Below are positions 1 to 12,990 of a DNA stretch of 64,000 nucleotides, piece by piece. The stretch's first letter is position 1; every line of letters begins with the position of its first letter. The DNA lies in NCBI RefSeq assembly GCF_026914265.1, contig NC_069135.1:32842756-32906755 (forward strand), in the 5' to 3' direction. The position numbers and the translations under genes are program-made. The notes beneath the pieces were generated by a model that ran no database searches, had not been told where the DNA came from, and saw only the letters and a list, made by a program, of their open reading frames with translations. Source of the DNA: Mya arenaria. Its lineage: Eukaryota > Mollusca > Bivalvia > Myida > Myidae.

Positions 1-86
1 TGAATTTTTTTGAGAAGGTTTGTTAATTAATGTTCAGATAGATTTGATCTGTGTCACATAAGTGTGTTGTCATGGATACCATAAAT

Positions 87-336
87 CTAGTTGAGCGTTT
101 GATCAAATATGCTAATTTCCTCCCATCAAACTTGATTTCATTGGAACTTCGTTTGTACCATTTTAAACAGGATTTATTATTGAAATGTTAAAATTGCAAG
201 CACTTACTAAACTAGTTGAGCGTTTGATCAAATATGCTAATTTCCTCCCATCAAACTTGCTTTCATTGGAACTTCATTTGTACCATTTTAAACAGGATTT
301 ATTATTGAAATGTTAAAATTGCAAGCACTTACTAAA
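87..336. repeat. 125-bp direct tandem duplication in LEMD3 intron
   Basis: Two nearly identical 125-bp copies (87-211 and 212-336), both beginning CTAGTTGAGCGTTTGATC. Few differences are visible, which suggests a recent intronic duplication. The remainder of 1-534 shows nothing else. Confidence 0.9.
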
Positions 337-534
337 CAACCCTCATATATAAAATGAACAATTATGTACAATAGTTGCAAAATCGTGATCTTTATTAAGA
401 TTGAATTTTTTGTACTGCAAAGTATAAATCATTGTACTTATGTCATTGGAAACAACTTTCATCTGCTTGCTTATCAACCTGTCTTAAATTATTATTTAAA
501 TCTGTGTGTATAAATTTTGTTTTTTGTATTTTAG

Positions 535-3500
535 GCTATGCCAAATGGACACAAAATGTGGCAGGGACAAGGTTTGATATTTATGTGTTTTGATATGGCA
601 ATTAAATTAAAGTTAGGTTTTGTTAATGATATAGTGTAGTTTGTATGAATTTGACAAACTGCTGACTGTATTTTCGTGAATCAATATCAAATGACTGTAT
701 TTGGTATTAACATTCCTAATTGATTTATTACAATTATAACTACCATAGGGATGCAAATGGATGGCAAAATTGATAATGAGAAAGTCAATATTTTTTTGGA
801 ATCGAATATTTGATCACCAAAATCAATCTTTAAGAAGATGCAAAATCTATTTTTATTCACTTTAGTATTAGCAAGGGCCTTTTAACCCTTCTTCGTTGAC
901 ACTAATAAGCTTCTTCCCCAAGCAACAAACCCTTATTTGCTTTCAAACAAGTCTCTGAAATTCCCCATATTCAATAAAAAGCAAAATATATTTTAACAAA
1001 CATTAAACAAAATCGAATAATTTCAATTCCAATGTGTTCTTATTTGTTAACAATCCGTGGATAGATTGGGGAAGATCATAAATTCTTGATGATTTGCGCC
1101 GTTAAAGGGTTTTAAATGTCCGTATGTTGTTCAACAATATTCCTCAAGGCGCACATGCAATGTATTGTCATTCCATTAAAGCCTCTGTTATTAGGGGTGA
1201 TTCGTAAAAACAAGACAACTTGATACACAACAACACAGTTGCAGGCAAAAGGTTTATTATTTTATTCATTCACCAACAAAAATAGAATATTTAAATATCA
1301 AATTTGACATTTCAAACAATCTATTGAATGTTCAAATATTTGTTTGCATCCATAACGATAAGTAATAAAAAGAATTAATGAAATTTCAGCGTTTGGGGAG
1401 ACTAGCCAGAACAACGTGAACAGTCTGCCTTATGGTCCCACGCCATGTCTCAAAGTCAGGAACATGTTTGATGCCAACGTGTGAGTAATCAATTTCTGGT
1501 CATGAATTGTGCCCAATCAAGCAGAGCTTGGTGTTTGAAAGCATTTTCATCTAATCGTGAAAGCTATTGTAAGTCACGTTAAGACTCTTGTTTGGGTACA
1601 TGAAATAATGCTTATGGTGTAAGATTTTTTTTTACGTACAACGAGAAAGTAAATACAGTAAAACTGCGATCGCTCGAGGTCGCAGGGGACTGAGCCTTAA
1701 CCTCGAGGGAACCGATGTTTCGAACGACCCTATTTTCAATTCTCCAGTCTGTTATGAAATATACTTCAGTGTATTTTAAGTATGAAGTAGTCTGTTAACT
1801 AAGACACCAATTATGTGTTGCATTGTGGAAATCGCTCATATGTTCAAAGGCTGTCGTTTACTATATGTATACTATATATGAAATGTAAAAGAAAAATCAT
1901 TAAATCAATAAATCGATTTTTTTTACAAATTGGCCATATTGTAAAGCAAAGTGACAAAATGGAATTCTTTTCAGAGATTCAGATGTTGGATCGATATATT
2001 AGTGTTTATTCATATTTTTATTTCTCATTAACATTTCTCACAATTAACTTCTCGTCATTAAATTCTCATAATTATCTTCTAAAATGCCCATATCAACTAA
2101 TATCGGTCTTCGTTTACAGTGTTAAACGTTTTTTCACACCATAACAATTGCCTTTCAACTGTCATTGCAGTTTTTTACAACTTGCGAAAATTTTGATACC
2201 TAGCAATTATTTGTTTATTTTGGAACACGCGTTTGGGAAAAAGTGTGAAATTATGACCTCAAGGGAGCCATAAAGTTTTGTGCATGATTTGTGTACTTGG
2301 GACCGAAAATATTGCTCGACTCCTCGACTTAATTAGGTTTCGATGCAGCGTAGGTATATTTTATATGAAAATAGAAGGAAAAAAGTTCGGGACCAAGCTC
2401 CGACCTCGAGGGAACGCCGGTTCTCGAACGACCGCTTGTTCGAACGAGCGCAGTTTTACTGAACTAAATAGTGTGTTAATCCTGTGTTGTTGTTCATAAT
2501 TACCGTATTATATCATGCATAGGACGCACTTTTTTACCCCAAATTCTCGTCTTAAAAATTGCCTGCGTCCTTTCTATGCTATTAGAATTTCATCTGTTTT
2601 TTTCCAAGTCCATTTCAGGACGAAAATATCGGACCGGGGAAGAACGCAGTAATAGTAAGTATCTGTACTGCGTCACCGAAGAGAACAACTGATACACGTA
2701 AAATCACGCAAGTTAACACACGCAGAAATATATTGAATGTTTACTTTAAAATGATTTATTGAGAAATAAATTGAAAACAAACACGAGTGTTTACTTTTTT
2801 ACAAAAGGGACGCTACTAACAAAAACTCGATGTGAGTCAGCACTTTATCAGGATTGAGTTATAACGGCAACGGAAAATTTGGAAAGGAGGTAAATATCAA
2901 TTAATCGTTGTTCATGATTTTAATGTTTCGATATTTTACAAAACATGTTGTTGCATGTTACTGTTTTAAAAAATTAATAAAAAAATGTGCATAACGCAAA
3001 GTAGCATTATTGTCACTATCAAATCTTTTCAAACGTGCGAAGGTGTGAAAAACACCCACTGTCTGTTATAAGAAAAACATCAATAAAACAAACTATTGCT
3101 ATGGTAATACCGTATGGTTGTTTGTTTGCACTTTACCTGATGTGCCTTCCGCTGGCAAGGCTAATTACCAACACGCATTAATTATGCCGACATCCTTTAA
3201 TCCGCACAGCGACAAGCCTTATCCAAACAATCATCAGTTTTGACAATAGACAGTTTTGCTGCGATTGCAACGGTTGACTGTCATTCAGAAGACATGTCGG
3301 GAGTATTGCAACGGTTGCAACGGTTGACTCATTCAGAAGGCGTGTCCGGACTATTACGGCATTTGTATAAGTCTTATAATATGCGTGAATGTTCTCAAGA
3401 TGTCAAGACATATATCATTGTTGTGTACGCTAAATTACCGAAATACGACGATAATTATCAAAATACGCAAGACAGTTATCGAAATATGCCTTATATACAA

Positions 3501-5362
3501 TTTTTTGTTTGTTTTTTTACTTCAATATATGTTATAAATACTTTACCAAAATCAATTTTTCGGCTCCGATTTTGATATTTTTCCGCTGCGTCCTATCTTA
3601 TATATTAAGGGGTTTTACCCGTTTTCTCAACTATTTTTTTGCCTGCGTCCTATCTATGCTAGCGTCCTATACATGATATAATACGGTACTCTGACTGACA
3701 TATTGTGATATATTGCCCCTTTAAATTCTTATTTCGATGATTCAAGTTTTTGTACTTTCCTGTTAACAGTGAACAGACCACGGATGACTGGCACCTGGAT
3801 ATTGAGGAGAGTATTCTGGAGAAATGTCAAGACAACCATGGAATACTGCACATTTTCGTTGATAGATCATCGAAAGAGGTATGTGCTAGAGCATTTATGA
3901 CATTATTATAATTGCTGAATTCTGAATATATTTATTCAGTTAACCATAGTAAAACAATAAACCTTGATTATTATTATCATCTTAATACAGTTGGGCATAG
4001 GAAGATCATTATGACCGTATGTTGTCAACTTATTGCTAGAATGAATTACCAATTAGTGCCTTCGATTTCTATTTGTAAGTTTCCAGTCTTTGCACTGTTA
4101 AGGTATGGTGACAATGTATGAAAATTGAAATGCTTATGTCCTAGTGGTTGGTTGATATCCCAAGGTTGATATCGACATTAATATCAGTAGTTTTATATGT
4201 CTTTGATATCTTTCAGGGCTGTGTTTACATTAAATGCAGCAGTTGCGAAAAAGCGTACGGGGCCTATCAGGCTTTGCATGGATGGTGGTTTGATGGTAAG
4301 AGCTTGCCTCCACATCTTGACCTCTGGCAATAATGGTCCTCAATTGAATCATGTTTGTTTTTATCCCGCACAAGTGTTCACTCTGGAAACAGATTCAAGC
4401 ATGATTCAATTTAATACTGCAAATAGTTGTAAGCTATCTTAACCTCAGTAATGGTTCTCAATTGAATCCTGGTTGTTTTTCATCCTGCACAAGTGTGCAC
4501 TCCGGAAACAGATTCAAGCATAATTCAATTCAATATTTCAAATAGTTGTAAGCTATTAGACCAACAGCCCATAAAAATAATTGAATATTTATAGATGCAC
4601 ACCAGCAGCTGTTCCATTAATTAAATATTTTCAGTGCAGTACCATTGTTTAACATCTCAACCAGGGCTTCCATTTCAAATTTGAAACTGGAAGTACGAAC
4701 TTCCTGTCCATTAATATTAGAAGTTTTTCACACAAATGTTGAAGTTTAAGACTCTTGAATACAAAATTTTCCCAGTATTCTCAACAGGTATGTTAAAAAA
4801 AAATAATTCAACTATGACTTGCCAAATTCACAGATATAGATTAAAATAATTGATTCTACTTCCATAAAAGTGATATTGACACCAGGTTTTGATATTTTGA
4901 ACTTCCAAGCTTTTAACAAATAGGAAGTTTTCTCCAAAATTATGGAAGTTTTTGTACTTCCAAGGAATCAATTTTGAAACCCATAACTAGGGAGTAATAT
5001 ACTTCCAAACTTCCTTTAATGGAAGCCCTGATCAACAAGATACAAAAATCACACCCATTATCATTCATAAAATGGTCCCTGTAATTATATAACTTATTTG
5101 CACAAAATTATATGTGGTACGAAACTTGATGATTTATGGTTATAGAAATGGTTGATTTTACGAAACTCGATCATGTTCTTTCTTTTTTAAACTTTAACGT
5201 ACCTTTCCAGGACGACTGGTTACAGTGAAGTATCTTCGACTGGAGCACTACCACGATCGATTTCCCGATTCCCGCAATTGCCGTCACCCACTGAAGCCTT
5301 CTAAACCTGAGATGACTTCTGTCTCTCGACCATACCATCGCTCTGCACTGGAGATGACATAA
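535..5362 (+). CDS. LEMD3: LEMD3/MAN1 inner nuclear membrane protein, C-terminal exons (5' end outside window)
   Basis: Five coding exons with GT-AG borders and matching phases: 535-571, 1390-1480, 3770-3878, 4217-4295 and 5211-5362 (TAA at 5360-5362). Joined, they give 155 residues ending the protein. The stretch [15 protein letters not shown], then [12 protein letters not shown], then [33 protein letters not shown] and [24 protein letters not shown] is the U2AF-homology/RRM-like C-terminal domain of MAN1. LEMD2 lacks this domain, so LEMD3 is the better call. Known role: an inner nuclear membrane protein that binds lamins and, through this domain, receptor-activated SMADs, damping TGF-beta/BMP signalling. 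The LEM domain, membrane spans and winged-helix region must lie upstream of the window. The introns carry several small transposons (1656-2461, 2503-3686, 4662-5030). The tail after the domain ([17 protein letters not shown]) was not recognised. Confidence 0.93.
1656..2461. mobile_element. Non-autonomous pogo/Tigger-like DNA transposon (806 bp)
   Basis: The left end reads CAGTAAAACTGCGATCGCTC. The right end is its near reverse complement (GAGCGCAGTTTTACTG). Subterminal CCTCGAGGGAAC and TTCGAACGACC blocks occur at both ends. CAGTnnAAC termini with TCGAAC blocks are typical of pogo/Tigger elements. TA precedes the left end; the right flank is not a clean TA. No transposase is visible, so this is a deleted or MITE-like copy inside a LEMD3 intron. 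Confidence 0.7.
2503..3686. mobile_element. TIR element with TA target duplication (1.18 kb)
   Basis: The left terminus CCGTATTATATCATGCATAG and the right terminus, read in reverse complement as CCGTATTATATCATGTATAG, match over about 24 bp with one difference. TA flanks both ends (2501-2502 and 3687-3688). GCGTCCTnTCTATGCT recurs subterminally at both ends. The interior has a short duplication around 3265-3340 (GCAACGGTTGACT) and one unremarkable 111-codon frame. No transposase was recognised, so the family is unassigned. Confidence 0.75.
4331..4557. repeat. Tandem duplication, period 118 bp
   Basis: Two diverged copies (4331-4448 and 4449-4557) both run from TAATGGTNCTCAATTGAATC to AATAGTTGTAAGCTAT. 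They lie just after LEMD3 exon 4217-4295 in the intron. Confidence 0.8.
4662..5030. mobile_element. hAT-like MITE (369 bp)
   Basis: The ends are CAGGGCTTCCATT and AATGGAAGCCCTG, a perfect 13-bp inverted repeat. The interior is rich in GAAGT/ACTTC blocks. The CAGGG terminus suggests the hAT group. Flanking octamers are only loosely similar (ATCTCAAC and ATCAACAA), so the target duplication is decayed or absent. Confidence 0.7.
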
Positions 5363-7180
5363 TAATCCTACACTAGATCATTGACTGTTCAGGTCTATAT
5401 TATTGTGCTCCATCATAGGAATTTTAGATGACATTGAATTCTTGGTGAAAATAGGATAATCATATTGATTTTTACCAAAGTTATGTGATTTTCTTTTCAA
5501 AATTAGTATCGAGATTTGGCCAAAAGGTCGGTTTAATGACACATGATTTTTACTGTTCTTTCGTTATTTGTTATATAGGAATTAAACTTATATTCTTATT
5601 TGCATGATATATTTCATTATAGGAATCATGATATGTTGAACCATAGGCGGTATTTGGCTGCATACATTTGGAGGATTTTAAATCAAAATTGAAATGAAGT
5701 TGACATAAATGGATGTTAAACTTTTATTTGTTTGATTCAATACTTTTTGTACTGGAAATCATGAAGAAAATATAATTAAAAAAAAAGTATAAACAATTGA
5801 TTCTTCTTGTTGGTAATGTACCACAAAGTGTTAAAAATGTAGTACAGGCCCCCCGTTTTTCAAAACTAGCTAAGCTCACTATTTTTGCTATTGTACTTAG
5901 ATTTTGGACTTTAAAACAAAAATCAAGATAAACTTGTTTTTATTTAGTAAAATCAAGATAAGTTGGAAATTTTAATTAATGAAATAACTTTTTAAGAACT
6001 TAATGACACTTGTGTTTAAAATCAATATATACACATGTACAACAAACATTAATTATGAGTGATGAACCTTTAACTACCGGGTGCTAACTAAATAGTGTAT
6101 TTATGGAAACAATAAATTACTGATTACAAGATTGAAACCTTGTCTTTAATAGCTGAAAACGCAGAAATATTAAATGACTGGTAGGTCCCAAAAGATTTAC
6201 AGTGATCAACTATTGTCCCATAGGATAGACATATTGTGTTTTCTGCAGCTTTCTTTCAGCTTAAACATTTTATCCTGAAAAGAACCTTTGATTTCGATAG
6301 TTATTCATCCTTTTCGGTAAATTAAAACAATTGTATCAATTGTGGTACATCTTATTTGGAAGTTAGAGTGCATCTTCAAGAGATATTCAGGCTTGTGATG
6401 GTAATCATATATCTCCTGACTTTAATAAAACATGTCATTAAGTCTCTCGCTGGTCATATTATAGAGTAACTTCATAATATATAAAACTACTTTACTTCAT
6501 TGATTTTATTGAATATTACATGTATAACTGTTATGTAAAAAAAACACACTTTTCTGTTAATATATATCAGACTTCAATTTTTTTATGAAATGGACTTAAG
6601 GTCAGTAATTCTTTAAGAAGTTTTACGGTATACAGCCTCAGAGATAGAAAAACAGTTTCCTTTCCTTTACAATTTGCTTATGATTTTTTTTATCTTGTTT
6701 TCAGTGAAATGTCAAATAGCTTGAAAAGTGTCAGTAGTTGTTTGACAAAAACTAGTTTTGTACGACTGTATACTATTATATATAAATATGTATTAGCGAG
6801 GAATAAAAACTTTGGTTAGAAACATTGTTTAGAGAAACTTGCTGTTAAAATGTATACCACAGTACGATTATGTAACAGTTGACTTCTGAAGCCAGTGTTG
6901 GATTTATACATGTACATTAATCTAAACTTGCTACTGTATTGGAATAGTATGATTTGATGATGAATAGCTTTGTTCTTAATGATTACTATCTAAACATACT
7001 TATGTGAATTTATAGTTCATTCAATGAAGTAGTCAAACACAACCAGTTTTGAAAAAAGTCTACGCTGTTGCATTAAAACTTTGTCTAAGTGAAATGATTA
7101 TTACGTTCATTATAATGGTATTGATGTATGAGAATTAAGCCTGTACATTGATGTATGAGAATGTTGCATGTATAAATAAA
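5363..7180 (+). other. LEMD3 3' UTR with polyadenylation signal
   Basis: About 1.8 kb of AT-rich sequence with no coding follows the TAA. A canonical AATAAA lies at 7175-7180, immediately before a change to dispersed-repeat sequence at about 7320, so it is the likely 3' end. Other AATAAA-like hexamers inside the stretch could give shorter transcripts. Confidence 0.6.
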
Positions 7181-7319
7181 GATTTTAAATTGATGTTATC
7201 TTATTTTTAATGATGTCAAATATGGAAATATCTTGTGCCTTTTCAATCACCTTGGCAAGTTGGAACTAGTGCCAGGGAAATCTGCATACCGGCATACATG
7301 TAGTGCATTGTGTTTTTAG

Positions 7320-9560
7320 CGTGACAGTTTTATTACCCCCACTCCTTCTGGGGTATAGTAATGACAGGATGAGATGTGTATGTCGCCCATCATTCAAAAA
7401 AATCACAGAAGAACTTAAATTCTTGAGAACCATAACTCTTTTTTCATTTATGCCCCCCAAAGGATGGCGTATAGTGATTATGTCTCCCCCTCTCTGGGGG
7501 AGACATATTGTTTTTGCCCTGTCCGTCAGTCCGGTAGTCCGTCAGTCCGTCAGTTCGTCCGTACGTCACACTTCGTTTCCGATCGATAACTGGAAAACCG
7601 CATGACCTAGGATCACCAAACTTGGTAGGGAGGTTGGTCGTGAGGTGTAGAGGATCCCTATTGTTTTTGGGTACACTAGGTCAAAGGTCAAGGTCGCGGC
7701 GACCCCCAATATAAAAAACATTTCTGCTCAAAATCTTGAGAACGGTTTGACCTAGGTTCACCAAACTTGGTAGGGAGGTTGGTCATGAGGTGTAGAAGAT
7801 CCCTATTGTTTTTGGGGTCACTAGGTCAAAGGTCAAGGTCGCGGCGACCCCCAATGTAAAAAACATTTCCGCTCAATATCTTGAGAATGGTTTGACCTAG
7901 GTTCACCAAACTTGGTAGGGAGGTTGATCATGAGGTTTAGAAAACTCCTATATTTTGGGGGGTCACAAGGTCAAAGGTCAACGTCGCTGTGACCTCTAAT
8001 GTAAAAAAAATATTTCCGTGCAATATCAGGAGAATGCTTTGATCTAGGTTCACCAAACTTTGAAGTGAGGTTGGTCATGATGTCTAGATGATCCCAATTG
8101 TTTTGGGGGTAACAAGGTCAATAGTCAAGGTCGTGGTGACCTTCCATGTAAAAATCATTTGCGTGTAATATCTTTATGTCTCCCCCATTCATGGGGAGAC
8201 ATATTGTTTTTGCCCTGTCTGTCAGTCAGTCCATCAGTCTGTCAGTCAGTCAGTCAGTACGTCACACTTCGTTTCCGCCCAATAACTATAGAACTCTTAG
8301 ACCCAGGAACTTCATACTTGGTATGCTAGTTGGTCATGACTAGTAGATGACCCCTATTGAATTTGGGGTCACTAGGTCAAAGATCAGGGTCAACGTGACC
8401 TTGAGGTGAAGAAACGGTTTCCACTCAATTACTAAAGATCCTTTGGGTCCAGGAACTTCATACTTGGTATGCTAGTTGTTCATGACTATTAGATGACTCC
8501 TATTGATTTTGAGATCAAAAGGTCAAAGGTCAAGGTTACCTTCAGGTAAAAAATGTTATGTTGGCAGTGACCTTAAGCTTAAAAATGGTTTCTGCTCAAT
8601 AACTAAAGAAACCTTGTACCCAGGAACTTCATAGTTGTTCATGACTAGTAGATGACTCCTATTGATTTTGAGATCAGTAGGTCAATGGTCAAGGTCACCG
8701 TGACCTTGAGGTGAAGAAACTGTTTCCGCTCAATAACTAGAGAACGCTTGCAACCAGGAATTTCATACTTGGTATGCTAGTTGGTCATGACTAGAAGATG
8801 ACCCATATTGATTTTGAGATCACTAGGTCAAAGGTCAAGGTTGCCATGACCTTGAAGTGAAGAAAAAGTTTCCGCTCAATAACTAAAGATCCTTTGGTTT
8901 CAGGAACTTCATACTTGGTAAGCTAGTTGTTCATGACTAGAAGATGACCCCTATTGATTTTCAGATCAAAAGGTCAAAGGTCAAGGTTACCTTCAGGTAA
9001 AAAATGATACGTTGGCGGTGACCTTAAGCTTAAAAATGGTTTCTGCTCAATAACTTAAGAACGCTTGTACCCAGGAACTTCATTCTTGGTACGCTAGTCG
9101 GTCATGACTAGTAGATGACCCCTATTGATTTTGAGATCAGTAGGTCAAAGGTCAAGGTTGCCATGACCTTGAGTTGAAGAAATGGTTACCGCTCAGTAAC
9201 TAAAGAACACTTGCACCCAAGAACTTAATACTTGGTATGCAAGTTGGTTATGTAGATGATCCCTATTGATGTTGTGATCAGTAGGTAAAAGGTCATGGTC
9301 ACGATGACTGTGAGCTGAAAAATGGTTTCCGATCAATAATTGAATAACGCTTGCGCCCAGGAACTTCATACAATGCAAACTTCGTTTACATTTTCCATGA
9401 TTAATCAACAACACTTTCTTCTCTTCACTATTTAATATAATCGAATAAACCAAACTTCACTGTTGGTTTGTCTCCAGTCCAAAGTTACAAATTTCATGTC
9501 CATCATTTATTTTTTCTCAGCTACGACCACACAATAGGGGAGACAAGCGCTTTTTCAAAA
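7320..9560. repeat. Bivalve-type dispersed repeat block with AGGTCAAAGGTCA direct repeats
   Basis: Two or more adjoining repeats open with ATGTCTCCCCC..GGGGGAGACATATTGTTTTTGCCCTG and CCGTCAGTCCG runs (about 7475 and 8173). They continue as roughly 130-bp and 150-bp modules (CACCAAACTTGGTAGGGAGG; GGAACTTCATACTTGGTATG) and end near ACACAATAGGGGAGACAAGCGC at about 9530. Each module carries GGTCAAAGGTCAAGGTC. No coding capacity was seen. I recognise the style as a very common bivalve repeat but cannot give a formal family name. Confidence 0.75.
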
Positions 9561-12008
9561 AAACAATCTCTAGTTCGATCTGCCGTCTCGGTTTGCGTGT
9601 AATATTCTTACCTGAATCAAATTACATAGTTAAAACAAACTTGGTAAAGTTGTGCAGATAATCATTATAAATAAATTACTTCAATATTGACAACTGGATG
9701 TAAAGATTCATCTTCAACCAATATCCGTACAAACAAAGAATTTGTCGAAATGCAAAATCATATTAAATACTAACAAAAAGAATCTAGCGGAGTCATGTAT
9801 AGTTATAAAAACGTACTTATTTTGATTGATACAACACTACACTATATATCATTTAAGATTGACGTCTATACCTGTATGCTAATCAAGTATAATGTCCGTA
9901 CATAACTAAGTACAATATAAAAACAAACGTTACATGAATGAAAGCGATACACACATGATATATGATGACGCATTCGCTTCAGCTGGTCTGACTAAACATA
10001 CATTGTAGATATAATTATATACTATTTTTTCTTAGCAAATCCTCTTTTTCAGATGTAATTAATTGAATATTTATTTTCAATTAGAACATGTATTATTTTT
10101 CATATTTGGTTCTACATCTATAAAATAGGGGTACATATTTATATATATTTATTTATATCTTATATCAGCGTATAGATTACAATCTCGGACACAATGATAT
10201 TCTTTTTTGTAAGACTTGACATTTGTTGCATTTTCTCTGATCAAAAGGTGTAGGAGTTGGCATCGCCCATGATCCATCCTCAGACGTAGGTCTATACGTC
10301 GCTTCTTAGTCATTACATTTTCATAGCTGACAGGAATTTAAACAGAGGCAACATTCCCTTCAAGCAGCATAGGAAGGGTGCGTTGCAAATTACATTTGTG
10401 TTTTCAGGTCAGTTGCCAAGGTAGCACTAGGCGGTCAATGCTCTAAGATTTAATTGCCGGTAGGGTATTTCAAAGCAAAACCGCGTCTCATAGCTTTGCC
10501 GTTGGCATATGACCAGGCTATGGCCATAACAATTCCAACGGGTTTACTGGACACTTGAAATGGATAGAGTGGTCAGCAATATGTGTTGGGTGTTCTTTCA
10601 TGATATGCTGGTGGTCATGTCACTGAAGCGCAAATTCTAACAGATGTTTCAACGTCATCCGACCATGTTATTGAAGCGCAACTTCCAACAGATGTTTCAA
10701 CGTCATATGACCATGTCATTAAAGCGCAATTTCTAACAGATGGATACAGTTACTCTGATTTAGCAGACAGTTTCGAGTGTATCGTATTCAAAAGAAAAAC
10801 AATATCATAGAAGAGTGCAGATAAGTCGCTTAGTTCGATAAAGACGCACTATCCAATGCTCTGGAGTCTAAAAGTAACGGCATTGCCCGTCCGAAACATC
10901 TTAATTCAAATTACTCGCACGTGTTGATATTCTTTGTATACAAGTATCAGGATTATTTTTTCTAAGTGGTTTCTCTAGTTTGTTTTGAACAATGGCAATG
11001 CCATACGGAACATATGTACAAAAGTGATGAAAACCATTCATCTCAATAAGAAGTTATTTCCTCGATACTTTGCGCGCAATTCGAGTCTTTTGGAAATATA
11101 AGGTTACCGTATGAGTACATTTACCAGCCGAAATCCATTTGGGAGTTTTCGCCCGTGCGTGCGTCTTGAAACTGCTGAAGAAAGAAATAAGTTTAGAATA
11201 CTAGTACCATAAGAGTGCACTGTTTTTAGACAAATACATTTCGTATTTACACTTGTTCGCATAACAGGCAGTACCAATTCTTACGTGGGGAACGGAATAT
11301 ACCAAGTTGCAGCCTTTCTGGTAACGTCAAAAGTTCTAAAGCCTTCTGACCCTAGTTGTGTATAATTAACCGCATCAAGGCTAAATACATGTTGAATGAG
11401 CGCCAATTGTTACAAAAACCATCACTTTGATGACTCCATTCTTCACAGAAAAGATGTTGAATGAAGGCAGCCTGACATAAATGAGAGTAGTAGGCGTGTT
11501 TTTTCTTCAGAAATAGTTTTTCTTTGGATTATTTACATTCCTGTCGGAAAGTGTAAGTATTATCTTTGTTTAATTTCAATGAATAAATACGCAATATATT
11601 TTTGTTATGTTAGCGAAATCGTATACATGTTTGCATTTTTCTAAAATGTTTGAATCCGTTCAAACCCGTAATTTGCACGTGCATTCACTTTTACGTCTTA
11701 AAATAATTCTACCGACAAAAGTTATTTTTTGGTTATATCGATGAGAAAAATAAAATTTAGATAAATAATTTTCTAAGTTTAAAACACATGCTTTTTTGCT
11801 GCTATTTTATGGTTTCCGATCGTCTTTGAACACTGTCATAAGCTTTTTCCTTTCTATTTTCGGCCATTTCTAAACTGTTTATGAAGGTCGCGCGTCTTTG
11901 ACAAGTTTCGTGAAACTGAAAGGTTTTTACTATAAAATGATGATTTGTACGGAATGCTTTTGAACACTATATTTATATGTCGCCATTTTACATGCATACC
12001 AAATTTCG
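9561..12008. other. Intergenic stretch without recognised gene
   Basis: AT-rich sequence with no long frame. On the minus strand a 43-codon open stretch near 10190-10320 contains a CxxC motif (RKCNKCQ) followed by a stop. It might be a decayed fragment of a transposase or a host exon, but it is too short to call. A 48-bp tandem repeat at 10615-10740 is listed separately. Confidence 0.5.
10615..10740 (+). repeat. 48-bp (16-codon) tandem repeat, 2.6 copies
   Basis: Three successive units start CATGTYAYTRAAGCGCAA. The period is 48 bp, so one frame is conserved and reads as repeats of the type HVIEAQLPTDVSTSYD. The open stretch runs from about 10602 to 10812 without a methionine start and continues past the repeats (DGYSYSDLADSFECIVF). 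It could be an orphan exon or a fossil coding fragment; no family was recognised. Confidence 0.5.
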
Positions 12009-12345
12009 TAGAGTTGCACTCTCACAGATTGAACGTGTTGACAACTTGTTTTTATTTTTGTCTTGGAACAAGCCAATTTATGCGAAAATGTATGGAAACC
12101 AGTTATATAAGACTGCTGATAAAAAATCAGTTCGTAGATTTTCTTATTTAAGTTAAAAAAAAATGATGTTTTATGTATTTTTCTTAAACCGTTAGTAACG
12201 CTTTAAGCCATAAAACATTAATTTTCGAACGGAATTATGAAAATCTGCGATCTGTTCTTTTTTGTCAGCAGTCTTAAATCACTGGTTTACTAAATAAAAA
12301 TAAAAAGTAATTAAAAAGCGGTAACTTTGTGCGAGTGCAGCTTTA
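12009..12345. mobile_element. TTAA-type MITE, family A, copy 1
   Basis: The left end TAGAGTTGCACTCTCACAGATTG and the right end GCGAGTGCAGCTTTAA form imperfect inverted repeats. The interior block TTTGTCAGCAGTCTTAAATCAC, and a block centred on AAGCCATAAAACATTAATTTTC, recur at 19800-19900 in the second copy. TTAA at the right end suggests a TTAA-targeting element (piggyBac- or Kolobok-like). No coding is present. Confidence 0.65.
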
Positions 12346-12589
12346 ATCACACGTAGCATAGATCTTTCTTATGTAAAGGCCATCGCCTGTTAATCTGAAA
12401 CACGATACTCGATAGTACGTTGAGTGAAAATGCGAAATCACGAAATTACAATAAAGAAAATACGACAGTACGATGATGATAATACGATAAACTATGGGGT
12501 TTTCACCATCGTATTGACGCGTATTCACCATCGTAGTATCTTGATTTAGCGTTTTTGTTATTGTAGTATCGTACTGTCGTGTTTTATCA

Positions 12590-12990
12590 CCGTGCTATCG
12601 GGTGATTTCAACATCGTACTGTCGTGTTATCATCATCGTACTGTCGCGTTATCATTCGTTCTATCGCGTTTTCATCATCGTACAGTCGCGTTTTCATTAT
12701 CGTACTGTCGTGTTTACATCATCGTACTATCGCGTTTTCAACATCGTACTATCGCGTTTTCATTATCGTACTGTCGTGTTTACATCATCGTACTATCGCG
12801 TTTTCATCATCGTACAGTCGCGTTTTCATTATCGTACAGTCGCGTTTTCATTATCGTACTGTCGTGTTTACATCATCGTACTATCGCGTTTTCATCATCG
12901 TACAGTCGCGTTTTCATCATCGTACAGTCGCGTTTTCATCATCGTACAGTCGTGTTTTCATCAACGTACTATTGCCGTACGGTGCGCATG
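12590..12990 (+). repeat. 22-bp minisatellite, left arm
   Basis: The unit is approximately GCGTTTTCATCATCGTACAGTC, repeated about 18 times with small changes. A 22-bp unit shifts frame at each copy, and its three frames are all open, which creates three overlapping spurious reading frames. Confidence 0.9.
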
